A stretch of 64,000 nucleotides of DNA, taken from contig JADJXS010000001.1 of the NCBI GenBank assembly GCA_016710275.1, positions 1,736,001 to 1,800,000 of the forward strand, written 5' to 3'. The notes beneath the pieces were generated by a model, which saw only the letters and a program-made list of their open reading frames with translations, searched no databases and was not told where the DNA came from. The stretch comes from Phycisphaerales bacterium (lineage in GTDB: Bacteria; Planctomycetota; Phycisphaerae; UBA1845; Fen-1342). This document shows, one piece after another, positions 44,370 through 53,634 of the stretch; position 1 is the stretch's first letter; every line of letters begins with the position of its first letter. The position numbers and the translations under genes were made by a program.

Positions 44370-44783
44370 ATGCAGGGCGCGACGGCGAAGCTCGAAATCT
44401 CGGAACTGGGCGAAAGTTGCCTGCTCATGCGCTGCAGCGGCGGTCTCTCGTGGGAGGATCGCACGCTGCTGGCCGAGCGGATGAGCGCGGCGGCGGCGGG
44501 TCGAACGCCGGCGCCGGACGTCATCCTCGATCTGTTTGCAGTGGAATTCGTGAATTCGGCCGGCATCGGTGCGCTGTTCCAACTCGCGCAGCGCGTGCGG
44601 TCGGGCGGGGGGAAGCTGCTGCTGGCGGCGGTCCCGCCCGTGTTCCTGCGGATGTTTCGCATGGCCGGTCTGGACCGACTGGCGTCGCTGGACGACAGCG
44701 TCGCGGCGGCGGCGGAGCGCCTGGGAGCCGGTGCGGCATGGGGGCCGGCACAATCGGGAGGAGCCGGCAGCGCGGTGCATTAG
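44370..44783 (+). CDS. STAS-domain protein (anti-sigma factor antagonist type)
   Basis: 137 residues. LEISELGESCLLMRCSGGLSW starts the fold, DLFAVEFVNSAGIGALF carries the conserved Ser63 of the NSAGIG loop that is phosphorylated in SpoIIAA-type proteins, and FRMAGLDRLASLDDS closes it. It would bind a GHKL anti-sigma kinase in a partner-switching circuit, but no such kinase is in the window. The ATG at 44370 has AGGGG 5 nt upstream. It is 28 nt upstream of a GspE-like ATPase on the same strand, an unusual partner. Confidence 0.83.
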   Translation: MQGATAKLEISELGESCLLMRCSGGLSWEDRTLLAERMSAAAAGRTPAPDVILDLFAVEFVNSAGIGALFQLAQRVRSGGGKLLLAAVPPVFLRMFRMAGLDRLASLDDSVAAAAERLGAGAAWGPAQSGGAGSAVH

Positions 44784-44811
44784 GAAGCGCGGGGCTGTGG
44801 GGGAGCGGAAG

Positions 44812-46125
44812 ATGCAGCAGACGCTGATTTCTCGGAATGAGCGCGAAGCCGGCGCGGATCGCGGCATCGTGGCGCCGTCGCGAGGCGAAGCGCCGCCATT
44901 TGCCGCGAGCCATGCGGCCGGTCGCCTGTTCGACGCCCACGATTTTTGCGTTGCGGAAATCGGGGTGCCGGAAATCTGGGATCGCGTGAGCGGGATTGCG
45001 GTACGCGAGCAGGCCAGCGACATTCACGTGACCGCACAGCGCGAAGGTGCGCCGCTGTCGCTGCGGCTGGATGGCCGGCTGTATGGGCAGGGGCTGCTGA
45101 CCGGTGATGTCGGGCAGCGGCTCGTGAATCACGTCAAAGTGCTGGCGCGGATGGACGTCAGCGAGCGCCGCCGGCCGCAGGATGGCAGCCTGCGCTGCGA
45201 GGTGGACGGCCGGCCGGTCGATCTGCGAATCAGCACGCTGCCGACGATTCACGGCGAGGATCTGTCGGTGCGAATCCTGGACCGCGCTGCGGGGCTGATG
45301 CGCGTGGCGCAGTTGGGGGCGACCGCGTCGCAGACCGCGCAGATCAACGGGCTGCTGACCTATCCCAGCGGGCTGATCCTGGTGAGCGGATCAACCGGCG
45401 CGGGCAAGACGACGACGCTGTACGCGCTGGTGCAGCAGCTCGCGGACGGCTCTCGGAAGGTCGTGACGATCGAAGACCCGGTCGAATATGACCTCCCGGG
45501 CGTGAGCCAATCGGCGGTCTGTCCGAAACTGGGGCTGGACTACTCGACGCTGCTGCGAAGCGTGCTGCGCCAGGATCCGAACGTGATCATGCTCGGTGAG
45601 ATCCGCGATGCGCAGACGGCCGCGACGGTCGTGCGGGCGGCCAACAGCGGGCGACTGGTGCTGGCGACGTCGCATGCAACCAGCGCGGCGGCGGCGGTGG
45701 AGAGCCTGACGGCGCTGGGGGCGCATCCCTACTACGTTGCCCGGGCGCTGCGCGGCGTGATCGCCCAGACGCTGGTGCGGCAACTATGCCGCTACTGCGC
45801 CCAGCGGCTCGATGAGACCGTGGATGAGCCGATCTTCGCGGATGTGCGCGGGCTGCTGGCGGCGGGGGAGCGGCCCGCGTTGTCGATGGCGCGCGGCTGC
45901 GGGCATTGCCGCCACACCGGCTATCGCGAGCGCGTGGGCGTCTTCGAGGTCATGACCGTGTCAGATGAGCTGCGACGCGGAATCACGGAAGGACGGCCCG
46001 CGGCTCGGATTCATGAGATGGCGAGATCGGAAGGGATGATCCCGATCGCCGATGCGGCCCGGCTGGCGGCGCTGCGCGGTCTGACGACCATCGAGGAACT
46101 GCTGACGAACATCAGTGAGGATTGA
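44812..46125 (+). CDS. GspE/PilB-type secretion ATPase, short form
   Basis: 437 residues. The N2 domain begins with REQASDIHV. Walker A is GSTGAGKTTT (193-202), the Asp box is VTIEDPVEYDLPG, Walker B is NVIMLGEIRDAQTA, and the His box includes LVLATSHATSAA. Two CxxC pairs (LCRYC and GCGHC) form the zinc module of GspE. The N-terminal MshEN domain of PilB/GspE is absent, so the protein is shorter than the usual 500-570. It powers a type II secretion or type IV pilus-like machine. No other machine gene is near. GGGAG lies 6 nt before the ATG. Confidence 0.88.
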   Translation: MQQTLISRNEREAGADRGIVAPSRGEAPPFAASHAAGRLFDAHDFCVAEIGVPEIWDRVSGIAVREQASDIHVTAQREGAPLSLRLDGRLYGQGLLTGDVGQRLVNHVKVLARMDVSERRRPQDGSLRCEVDGRPVDLRISTLPTIHGEDLSVRILDRAAGLMRVAQLGATASQTAQINGLLTYPSGLILVSGSTGAGKTTTLYALVQQLADGSRKVVTIEDPVEYDLPGVSQSAVCPKLGLDYSTLLRSVLRQDPNVIMLGEIRDAQTAATVVRAANSGRLVLATSHATSAAAAVESLTALGAHPYYVARALRGVIAQTLVRQLCRYCAQRLDETVDEPIFADVRGLLAAGERPALSMARGCGHCRHTGYRERVGVFEVMTVSDELRRGITEGRPAARIHEMARSEGMIPIADAARLAALRGLTTIEELLTNISED

Positions 46126-46194
46126 GGGCGGAACGAAGCGAGCATTCGGCCGGGTGGATTGTCGAAGCGTGCTGCGCGGCCGCAATCGGCGCGA

Positions 46195-47172
46195 TCATCG
46201 CGCCCGCGGCGCGCGGATGCACCCGAGGGCGAGGAAGAGCGGGATCTCGGCGGCGGCCCGATTCTCCGCCCGGGCGCGCGGGCCGCTGGTCGCAAGTCGG
46301 TGTGAACACAATTCGCGCGCCGCGCTGACGAGCAGCCCGGCAGCGCCGAGCAGGTTCAGCAGTTCTCCCAGCGGGCGATGATGAAAGACCGTCTGCACGT
46401 CCGGCGCGCGGCGCGGGGCGGTGGAGATCGGCACGTCCAGCGGCGAGGCGTAGCGATCAATCCGGCGATACTGCGCTTTCTTCTCCTGGTCCCAGCCCCA
46501 CCCCGATTGCCGCGGGATGCGGAAGCAGGGGTGCATCATCACGATCGCGGCGCGGCCTCCGGCGCGCAGCGCCGCCGCGAGCGACGCGAACAATCCGGCC
46601 GGCTGATCCACGTCCTGCACCGCCATCAGGCAGACGCCTGCATCGAACGAGCCATCGGCCCATTCACCGGGCCTGCGCACGTCGGCAATTTCGAAACGTG
46701 CGCCGCCGCTGCCGGTGCGCTGCCGGGCCGCCTCGATCAACCGCGGGCTGGCATCGACGCCGAGGACTGCGGATGCGCCGGCCGCCATTGCTGCCCGCGC
46801 GAACACGCCCTGGCCGCAGCACAGGTCAATCACGCGCTCCCCGGCGCGCAATGCTAGCAACTCCAGCGCAGCCGGAATGATGAGCCTTTGGTGGTAATCG
46901 GCGCCCTCATCCCCGATCAGGCGGTCGTACCACTCCGCGACGTGGTCCCAGCCGCGGTCGGTGCGGGCGGGCGGTCGCCGGTCGCCGGCTCCGCCTGTCG
47001 CGGGTTCGCGGGCGGAAGGGGCGCTCGGCCGCGCAGCATGGTCTCGTTGCGGGCGGGCCGCAGCGCTTCGCTGCGGAGGCGAATCGGCGCTTCGCTGCGG
47101 GCGCGGGGCGGCGGACCGGTCGCGGCGGCGGCCGGGGTTCGAGCGATCGGGCTTTCCAAAGGGGCGGGTCAC
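46195..47172 (-). CDS. SAM methyltransferase with a basic low-complexity N-terminal tail
   Basis: 325 residues. Residues about 1-72 are Arg/Pro/Ser/Ala-rich with repeated PQRS and RPQR units and have no predicted fold. From WDHVAEWYDRLIGDEG a class I methyltransferase begins: VIDLCCGQGVFARA is the SAM motif, then LGVDASPRLI and FDAGVCLMAVQDVDQP. The C-terminal part, FHHRPLGELLNLLGAAGL, is typical of this group. The substrate is unknown; the basic tail may bind nucleic acid (inference). The GTG at 47172 is used; a start near residue 73 would remove the tail. Confidence 0.75.
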   Translation of the reverse strand: MTRPFGKPDRSNPGRRRDRSAAPRPQRSADSPPQRSAAARPQRDHAARPSAPSAREPATGGAGDRRPPARTDRGWDHVAEWYDRLIGDEGADYHQRLIIPAALELLALRAGERVIDLCCGQGVFARAAMAAGASAVLGVDASPRLIEAARQRTGSGGARFEIADVRRPGEWADGSFDAGVCLMAVQDVDQPAGLFASLAAALRAGGRAAIVMMHPCFRIPRQSGWGWDQEKKAQYRRIDRYASPLDVPISTAPRRAPDVQTVFHHRPLGELLNLLGAAGLLVSAARELCSHRLATSGPRARAENRAAAEIPLFLALGCIRAPRAR

Positions 47173-47227
47173 CTGAATTGCCGCATCGTCCGTAGTGCAC
47201 GCAGCGCGGTCCCGCGGAGCGATCGGC

Positions 47228-47755
47228 TCACTCCTCGTCGCCCTTCTCCGATTCCGCCTCCTTCGACTCGCCCATTCCGAACTTGTCGAGGTGCAGTTCG
47301 AGCTTGAGCAGGTCGTCGCCGGCGAGGCGCGCCAGTTGCAGAAGTTGGGTCATGGTCGAGACTTCCTCGACCTGCTCATCGACATACCACTGCAGGAAGC
47401 TGCGGGTGGACCAGTCACGCTCCTGCTCGGCCAGCGAGACGAGGTCGTGGATCTGGCGAGTGACCTTCAGTTCGTGGTTCAAAGCGGCTTCGACAGTCGC
47501 CGCCACGCTGGGATAGTGCATCGGCGGCTCGGCCAATGCGCCGATCCGCGCCTTGGCGCCGACGTCGAGGATGTAGTCGAGAATCTTCAGGCCGTGCATC
47601 CGCTCTTCTTCCGTCTGTTTGCGGAAAAAGGCGGCCAGCACGTTCAGCCCGAGGTCTTTCAGGAAACAGGACATGGCGAGGTAGGTCTGCGAGGCGCCCA
47701 GCTCGTTGGTTACCTGCTCATTCAGCGCCGCATTGACCTTCTCTGAAATCATCAT
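47228..47755 (-). CDS. Ferritin (FtnA-type, non-haem)
   Basis: 175 residues, a four-helix ferritin. The ferroxidase ligands are visible: Glu in QVTNELGASQTYLAM, the EEERMHG motif of helix B, and QWYVDEQVEEVSTM in helix C with its Glu pair. It stores iron as ferric mineral. The C-terminus is an acidic Lys/Glu tail. Two adjacent ATG codons start the gene (47755 and 47752); AGGAG lies 7 nt before the first. It is monocistronic by spacing, and I see no Fur box. Confidence 0.93.
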   Translation of the reverse strand: MMISEKVNAALNEQVTNELGASQTYLAMSCFLKDLGLNVLAAFFRKQTEEERMHGLKILDYILDVGAKARIGALAEPPMHYPSVAATVEAALNHELKVTRQIHDLVSLAEQERDWSTRSFLQWYVDEQVEEVSTMTQLLQLARLAGDDLLKLELHLDKFGMGESKEAESEKGDEE

Positions 47756-47827
47756 GAGTTCGCTCCTGCAATAGTCCGGATGGGCACACTCCATCTTATC
47801 GGCGATGCCGCGACAGGGCGCGGCGGA

Positions 47828-48613
47828 CTATTCGCCGCGGCGCGCCCGCGCCGCCGCCCGGCGCTCCTCATACACATCTTCGGCCTCCGCGCGGCGGGCA
47901 TAAAGCGGCACGATCTCATGCGGGGCCAAGGCCCGGCCTGTGCGAAGGCGGTCAATCGCCAGGCTCACCAACAGGTCCAAACGCGGTGTTGCCGCGGATT
48001 CGTCGCCGACAAGAAATCCCGCTGCTTCGAGAGAAGCACGATGCCGGAGAGCGGCCGGACCGATCGCGATCGGACCGCCTTCGGGCGACCGGGGCGCTCC
48101 CGAGCCATCCGCAGGGGCACTGAGAGTCGCGACGATTTCGTCAATCGTCCTCATTCGCACCGGCTCCGACTCCTGCCAGCCGGCCGCGCTCGGCCGATAC
48201 TCCGTGATGAATGCATGGCCGAGCCGGGCGTCGAACAGTACGAGCAGCGTTTGACCGGGGCCGGCGGCGGACACAGGGGGGCAGGGGTACGCCGCTGCGA
48301 GGACATCGGCGCTGGGCACCGCCAATACGCGACAATTGAGAACAGACTGCGCCATTCGAGCAATCGTGGCGGCAATTCGCAACCCGGTGAAGCTGCCCGG
48401 CCCCTGCGAATAGGCCAGCGCGGTGAGGTCGCCGGGGGCAGCGTTCGCGGAGCGGAGCAGGTCGCGCAGGGCGGGCAGCAGGGCGGCCCCGTTTCGCTGC
48501 TCTCGCGGGTACGCGGTAGCGGCGAGCAGGTGCCCGTCCGAGACGCGCGCGAGGGCGGCGTTGCCGCCGACGGCGGAGGTGTCAATCGCCAGCAGCAGTG
48601 GAGCAGTGTCCAT
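47828..48613 (-). CDS. tsaB: tRNA threonylcarbamoyladenosine biosynthesis protein TsaB
   Basis: 261 residues of the ASKHA fold. LLAIDTSAVGG opens the protein, and YSQGPGSFTGLRIAATIAR is the TsaB signature. TsaB scaffolds TsaD in making t6A37 on tRNAs that read ANN codons. The C-terminal region contains an extra Pro/Gly-rich stretch (about 165-185) and a basic end. It begins 17 nt downstream of a tRNA-Leu gene on the same strand. That tRNA is not a t6A substrate, so the adjacency is probably incidental. Confidence 0.92.
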   Translation of the reverse strand: MDTAPLLLAIDTSAVGGNAALARVSDGHLLAATAYPREQRNGAALLPALRDLLRSANAAPGDLTALAYSQGPGSFTGLRIAATIARMAQSVLNCRVLAVPSADVLAAAYPCPPVSAAGPGQTLLVLFDARLGHAFITEYRPSAAGWQESEPVRMRTIDEIVATLSAPADGSGAPRSPEGGPIAIGPAALRHRASLEAAGFLVGDESAATPRLDLLVSLAIDRLRTGRALAPHEIVPLYARRAEAEDVYEERRAAARARRGE

Positions 48614-48629
48614 CGGTTCGCGCCTGCGA

Positions 48630-48711
48630 TGCGAGAGGAGGGATTCGAACCCTCATGGGTTGCCCCGCCAGATCCTAAGTCTGGTGCGTATGCCAATTCC
48701 GCCACTCTCGC
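48630..48711 (-). tRNA. tRNA-Leu (anticodon UAG)
   Basis: 82 nt on the minus strand. The acceptor arms GCGAGAG and CTCTCGC pair perfectly, with A as discriminator. The anticodon stem CCAGA/TCTGG holds the loop CTTAGGA, so the anticodon is UAG. The T arm is GAGGG TTCGAAT CCCTC, and the long D arm and variable region suit tRNA-Leu. CCA is not encoded. Confidence 0.95.
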
Positions 48712-48840
48712 GGTCGCGGAAGATCATAGCCCGGGCCGGGGGATTCGGCGGCGTTCGGCCGGCGCGAGACGCGGAGATGCGGCCTGCTGCGCGCGGCGCG
48801 GTGATGGGACAGAACAGGCGGTTTGGCGCGGCCGGTCGGG

Positions 48841-48846
48841 TACAAT
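48841..48846 (+). promoter_or_regulatory. Candidate -10 element upstream of uvrA (TACAAT)
   Basis: TACAAT lies 120 nt before the preferred uvrA start. There is no convincing -35 at the usual distance, so this is a weak call. Confidence 0.25.
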
Positions 48847-48965
48847 GACCCATTCGACTTCGACCCCGGTTTCGGGTCGCGACACGGAGGGTGGCGCGGC
48901 GGGAAACGGGCGATCGAGCGCGGAATTCGCCCGGCGGAACCGGCCGGGCGGGGAAGGACCGCGGG

Positions 48966-51905
48966 TTGGACGCACGATCAATCCGGATATCCGGCGCACG
49001 CCAGCACAATCTCCGCAACCTGACGCTGGAGATTCCGCGCGACCGCCTGGTCGTGATCACGGGGCTGTCAGGCTCGGGCAAGAGCAGCCTCGCCTTTGAC
49101 ACGATTTATGCGGAAGGGCAGCGGAAGTACGTCGAGTCGCTGTCAGTGCATGCCCGGCATTTCCTGGAGCAGCTCGCCAAGCCGGACGTGGATCACATCG
49201 AGGGACTGCCGCCGACGCTGGCGATCGAGCAGCGGGCGACGGCCGCCAGCCCGAGATCAACCGTCGCCACCACGACCGAGATTTACGACTTTCTACGGCT
49301 GCTTTTCGCGCGGGTGGGCCGGCCGCATTGCCCGTCCTGCAACCGCCCGATCGAGCGTCGCACCGTCGATCAGATCGTGGACGCGGTGCTGGCGGGAGGC
49401 GGCGCGGTCGGCGCAGCGACGACGGCGGATGATCGGGTGATGATCCTTGCGCCGCTGGCGCGCGGCGGCGATGCCCGGGCGGCGCTGCGCCGGATTCAGC
49501 GGGAAGGATTCGTGCGGGCACGGCTGGACGGGCAGCTTTGTGAAGTGCAGGACGCGGCTGAGAGTGCAACGGCGGGGGCCGGGCAGATCGACGTGGTGGT
49601 GGATCGCATCGCGCTGCGCGCTGAATCGCGCAGCCGCCTGACTGATGCGCTGGAGCTGGGGCTGACACTCGGGGAGGGGCGGGTGATCGTCAGCCGAGCG
49701 GTGCTCAACGGCAACGGGCGCGGTGTTCGGGAAGCGCCGACGAGTTGGGTCGATGAGGTGTTCAGCGATCGGCACGCCTGCACGACCTGCGACGTGGCGG
49801 TGGCGGATCTCTCGCCGCGGGCATTTTCGTTCAACTCGCCTTTCGGGGCGTGCGAGACATGCGGCGGGCTGGGGACGATCCTGGCGGTCGATCCGGAGTT
49901 GATCGTCCCGGACGATCAGAAATCGCTGCTGGGAGGGGCGGTTGCGCCGTGGGGCTCGTCGCGCAAGAGCGCGGCGGGGGTGTACACGCGCCTGGTAAAG
50001 TCGCTGTGTACAGCGCTGGAGGTGGATGAGGACACGCCGTTTCGCGAGCTGCCGGCCGAGCTGAAGCGCATCGTGCTGCACGGCACGACGCCTGCGGATG
50101 TGAAGCGCTACGGCATCGAGCTGGAGGGGGCGATTCCCAACGTCGAGCGGCGGCTGCGCGCGGGCGGGCCGGAGGGGAAATCCGCGCGCTGGGCTGCGTT
50201 TCAATCGCAGCGGCAGTGCCCGGCGTGCAGCGGCGCGCGGCTGCGGCCGGCGGCGCTGGCGGTGCGGATCGGTGAACACAACATCGCATCCATCTGCCGC
50301 CTGACGATCGGTGCGGCGCACGCGCTGTTCGGCGGGCTGTCTTTTGCGGGGGAGGCGGCGGCGATCTCGGAGCCGATCCTGCGCGAGGTGCGGCAGCGGC
50401 TGCGATTTCTGAACGACGTCGGGCTGGAGTATCTCACGCTCGATCGGGCCAGCGCGACGCTCTCGGGCGGGGAAGCGCAGCGCATCCGCCTGGCGACGCA
50501 GCTCGGCAGCGGGCTGGTGGGCGTCTGCTACGTGCTGGATGAGCCGACCATCGGCCTGCATCAGCGGGACAACGAAAAGCTCCTGGCCGCGATCCGGCGG
50601 CTGACCGACATCGGCAACACCGTCATCGTGGTCGAGCATGATGAGGACGTGATCCGCGCCGCCGATTGGCTGATCGACGTCGGTCCGGGCGCCGGGCTGC
50701 ACGGCGGGCGAATCCTGGCGGAGGGGCCGGCGCGCGAGGTGCTGGCGAATCCGGCGTCGCTGACCGGGCGCTTTCTGACGCGCGAGTTCTCGATCCCGCT
50801 GCCGGAGTCGCGCCGCGCCGTTCGCCGTACGGAGTGCCTCGAGATCCGCGGCGCCGCGGAAAACAACCTGCGCAGCATCGACGTTCGGATTCCGCTGGGG
50901 GTTCTCTGCGCCGTGACAGGCGTCAGCGGCGCGGGCAAGAGCACGCTGGTTTCACAGATTCTGCTGCCGGCGCTGCGGCGGCGCATCGGCGGCGGTGTGG
51001 CCGGAGAGCGCGTCGGCGTTCATGACCGGATCGTCGGGGCGAACCGGATCGACCGCATTATCGAGATCGACCAGACGCCGATCGGTCGAACGCCGCGCAG
51101 CAACCCGGCGACGTTTACGGGGGTCTTCGACGAAATCCGGCGGCTGTATGCCCGCACGCGCGAGGCGCGCATCCGCGGGTACGACGCCAGCCGGTTTTCG
51201 TTCAACGCGCGCGGCGGCCGTTGCGAGGCCTGCCAGGGGCAGGGGACGCGGCGGATCGAGATGCACTTCCTGCCGGATGTGTTTGTGGAGTGCCAGGAGT
51301 GCAAGGGGTCGCGCTACAACCGCGAGACCTCCGAGATCCGCTATCGCGGGAAGTCCATCGCCGACGTGCTGGCCATGCGCGTGGAGGATGCGCTGCAGTT
51401 CTTTGACAGCTTCGCGAAGATCAAGCAGGGATTGCGGACGCTGGCCGACGTGGGGCTTTCGTACATGCAGCTCGGCCAGCCCTCCAACACGCTCTCCGGC
51501 GGCGAGGCGCAGCGCGTGAAGCTGGCGGCGGAGTTGTGCAAATCGGCCGGTTCGCGGCTGGTGGGGGAGGATGGCGCCTCGGCGGCGCTGGCGTCGCAGC
51601 GCTTCCGCAGCGGCGGGCAGACGCTGTACGTTCTGGATGAGCCGACCACCGGATTGCATTTCGCCGACATCCAGATGCTGCTGGCGGTTCTGAACCGTCT
51701 GGTGGACATGGGAAACACGGTGCTCGTGGTGGAACACAACCTGGACGTGATCAAGTGCGCCGATTGGGTGATTGACCTCGGGCCGGATGGGGGCGAGGGC
51801 GGGGGCCAGCTGGTGGCGGAGGGCACGCCGGAACAGGTGTCGGCCGTTCGAGAGAGTCACACGGGGCGCTTCCTGGGCGCGAAACTCGCTCGGGAGCGGC
51901 GCTAG
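48966..51905 (+). CDS. uvrA: Excinuclease ABC subunit A (UvrA)
   Basis: 979 residues from a TTG start at 48966 that has GGGGAAGGA upstream. The translation then opens DARSIRISGARQHNLRNL, like other UvrA proteins. A start at 48891 would add a basic tail. Two ABC ATPase halves are present: GLSGSGKSS, and SGVSGAGKST-type TGVSGAGKST. The ABC signatures are LSGGEAQRIRLA and LSGGEAQRVKLA, and the Walker B motifs are VLDEPTIGLH and VLDEPTTGLH. Zinc modules CPSC, CTTC-CETC and CEAC-CQEC are complete. About 20 extra residues lie between the second signature and its Walker B. UvrA recognises bulky DNA lesions. Confidence 0.97.
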   Translation: MDARSIRISGARQHNLRNLTLEIPRDRLVVITGLSGSGKSSLAFDTIYAEGQRKYVESLSVHARHFLEQLAKPDVDHIEGLPPTLAIEQRATAASPRSTVATTTEIYDFLRLLFARVGRPHCPSCNRPIERRTVDQIVDAVLAGGGAVGAATTADDRVMILAPLARGGDARAALRRIQREGFVRARLDGQLCEVQDAAESATAGAGQIDVVVDRIALRAESRSRLTDALELGLTLGEGRVIVSRAVLNGNGRGVREAPTSWVDEVFSDRHACTTCDVAVADLSPRAFSFNSPFGACETCGGLGTILAVDPELIVPDDQKSLLGGAVAPWGSSRKSAAGVYTRLVKSLCTALEVDEDTPFRELPAELKRIVLHGTTPADVKRYGIELEGAIPNVERRLRAGGPEGKSARWAAFQSQRQCPACSGARLRPAALAVRIGEHNIASICRLTIGAAHALFGGLSFAGEAAAISEPILREVRQRLRFLNDVGLEYLTLDRASATLSGGEAQRIRLATQLGSGLVGVCYVLDEPTIGLHQRDNEKLLAAIRRLTDIGNTVIVVEHDEDVIRAADWLIDVGPGAGLHGGRILAEGPAREVLANPASLTGRFLTREFSIPLPESRRAVRRTECLEIRGAAENNLRSIDVRIPLGVLCAVTGVSGAGKSTLVSQILLPALRRRIGGGVAGERVGVHDRIVGANRIDRIIEIDQTPIGRTPRSNPATFTGVFDEIRRLYARTREARIRGYDASRFSFNARGGRCEACQGQGTRRIEMHFLPDVFVECQECKGSRYNRETSEIRYRGKSIADVLAMRVEDALQFFDSFAKIKQGLRTLADVGLSYMQLGQPSNTLSGGEAQRVKLAAELCKSAGSRLVGEDGASAALASQRFRSGGQTLYVLDEPTTGLHFADIQMLLAVLNRLVDMGNTVLVVEHNLDVIKCADWVIDLGPDGGEGGGQLVAEGTPEQVSAVRESHTGRFLGAKLARERR

Positions 51906-52080
51906 GTCTGATAAAAACGAACGTTGCCTCGAATTCGGGGGATCGGATTCGGGGGTAGTTGCAAGGACCGGGGGTTGGGGGGACATGCTCACTTCAGACG
52001 CGGATTCCGCGACCGCACGGTCGGTCTGTTCGGAGGGTCATCCGCGTTCCGCCGTCGCGGCGGTGTTGGGAGATTTCAAA

Positions 52081-53496
52081 ATGATGTCGCTTCGAAACGC
52101 GGCCGGGCTGTTGGCGGTCGGGATCATGATGCTGGCGGCGACGCCTGCACAGGCAACTTTTCATTTCATGCAGATCGAGCAGGTGATCGGCGGCGTCGGC
52201 GGCAATACCGCGGCGCAGGCGATCCAGTTGCGGATGCGCACCGGCTCGCAGAATTTCGTCTCGCAGGGGCGGATTCGGGCGTTTGACGCCGCCGGCGCCA
52301 ACCCCGTCGTCATCATCAATTTCACATCGGACGTCCCGAATGGGGCGCTGGGCGATCGCGTGCTGGTCACGACGGCGGCGTTCAACTCGCTGACCATCCC
52401 GGTGTGCGTACCGAATTTCACCATGACCAACCCGATCCCGCCGTCCTATCTCGCGGCCGGATCCCTGACGTTCGAGTCGGATACGGGCATCATCTATTGG
52501 CGGCTGAGCTGGGGCGGCGCGGGTTACACCGGCAGCAACGCGGGATCCGCAACCAATGACGCAAACGGCGACTTCGGCCCGCCGTTCGGGGCGGCGCTGC
52601 CGACCGCGGGCGTCTCGGCGCTGCGGTTCAACGGCACGGCGTCCGCGTTGAGCACGACAAACCTGGCGGACTACTCGATCACGGCCGGCGCCGCGGTTGT
52701 GACCAACAATGCGCGCAACAGCTTCACGGTGACGCTCGGGGCCTGCTGCCCGGCGGCGGGCGGCTGCACTGAGTTTCAGACCGCGGCGGCGTGCGCGGCG
52801 GCCGGCGGGGTCTATCAGGGCAACAACACGACCTGTGCGAGCGCACCGTGCACGCCGACGACCGGCGCATGCTGCCTGCCGAACGGCTCATGCCTGGCGG
52901 ATCAGACGGCGGGGACGTGCGACGCGGCGGGCGGCGCGTTTGAGGGGGCCGGTTCGCTCTGCGGCTCGGTGAACTGCCCGGTCACGACCGGTGCGTGCTG
53001 CGCCCACAACGGCACTTGCGCCGAATTGACCGAAGCAGAGTGCATGACCTCCGGCGGGCAATTTGAGGGGCTGGCGTCGGTGTGCACGCCCAATCCCTGC
53101 CCGGTCGTTCCGGTCGGGGCATGCTGCACGGGCGACGGAAATTGTCACGTGGACCCGGCAGATGACTGCGTTCTGCACGGCGGGTTCTACTTCGGCGACG
53201 GCACCGATTGCGTGACCAGCACCTGCCGATGCCTGGTCGGCGACACGAATTGCGATGGTTTCGTGAACAACTTCGACATCGACCCGTTTGTCTTTGCCCT
53301 GCTGAGCGCGGAGTCACCGACGCCGCCGGCGGATTACGCCCTGCTGGTCGCCGATGCGGCCGAGTGCTGGGCGCAGCGCGTCTGCTGGGCGGACTTGAAT
53401 TGCGACGGCGCCTTCAACAATTTCGACATCGACCCGTTCGTCGGATGCTTGGTGGCCTCACCGCCGCCGGGTCAGCCATGCGAATGCGCGCCGTAG
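52081..53496 (+). CDS. Secreted Cys-rich repeat protein with dockerin-like tail (copy A)
   Basis: 471 residues. A signal peptide ends near AQATFHFM. Residues about 28-210 form an unrecognised domain beginning FHFMQIEQVIGGVGGNT. Four Cys-rich repeats of about 42 residues follow, each starting GACC and carrying six Cys and a GG-x-F/Y motif. The tail has GDTNCDGFVNNFDIDPF and DLNCDGAFNNFDIDPF around a Cys-Trp pair. It is probably a disulphide-stabilised surface protein. Two adjacent ATGs start it, with GGGAG about 9 nt upstream. It is a full-length paralogue of the next gene. Confidence 0.78.
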   Translation: MMSLRNAAGLLAVGIMMLAATPAQATFHFMQIEQVIGGVGGNTAAQAIQLRMRTGSQNFVSQGRIRAFDAAGANPVVIINFTSDVPNGALGDRVLVTTAAFNSLTIPVCVPNFTMTNPIPPSYLAAGSLTFESDTGIIYWRLSWGGAGYTGSNAGSATNDANGDFGPPFGAALPTAGVSALRFNGTASALSTTNLADYSITAGAAVVTNNARNSFTVTLGACCPAAGGCTEFQTAAACAAAGGVYQGNNTTCASAPCTPTTGACCLPNGSCLADQTAGTCDAAGGAFEGAGSLCGSVNCPVTTGACCAHNGTCAELTEAECMTSGGQFEGLASVCTPNPCPVVPVGACCTGDGNCHVDPADDCVLHGGFYFGDGTDCVTSTCRCLVGDTNCDGFVNNFDIDPFVFALLSAESPTPPADYALLVADAAECWAQRVCWADLNCDGAFNNFDIDPFVGCLVASPPPGQPCECAP

Positions 53497-53634
53497 GTCT
53501 CGCAGCGCCGCGGTATCATGGAGCGGTCCGTCGGAACAATCGGCCCGGCGGGCGCGGACTCGTCTGATGCAGCATGGATCGAATCCGGGATGAGTCCGCG
53601 CTCCGGGGCGACGGCGGTGCAAGGGGACCGCGCG

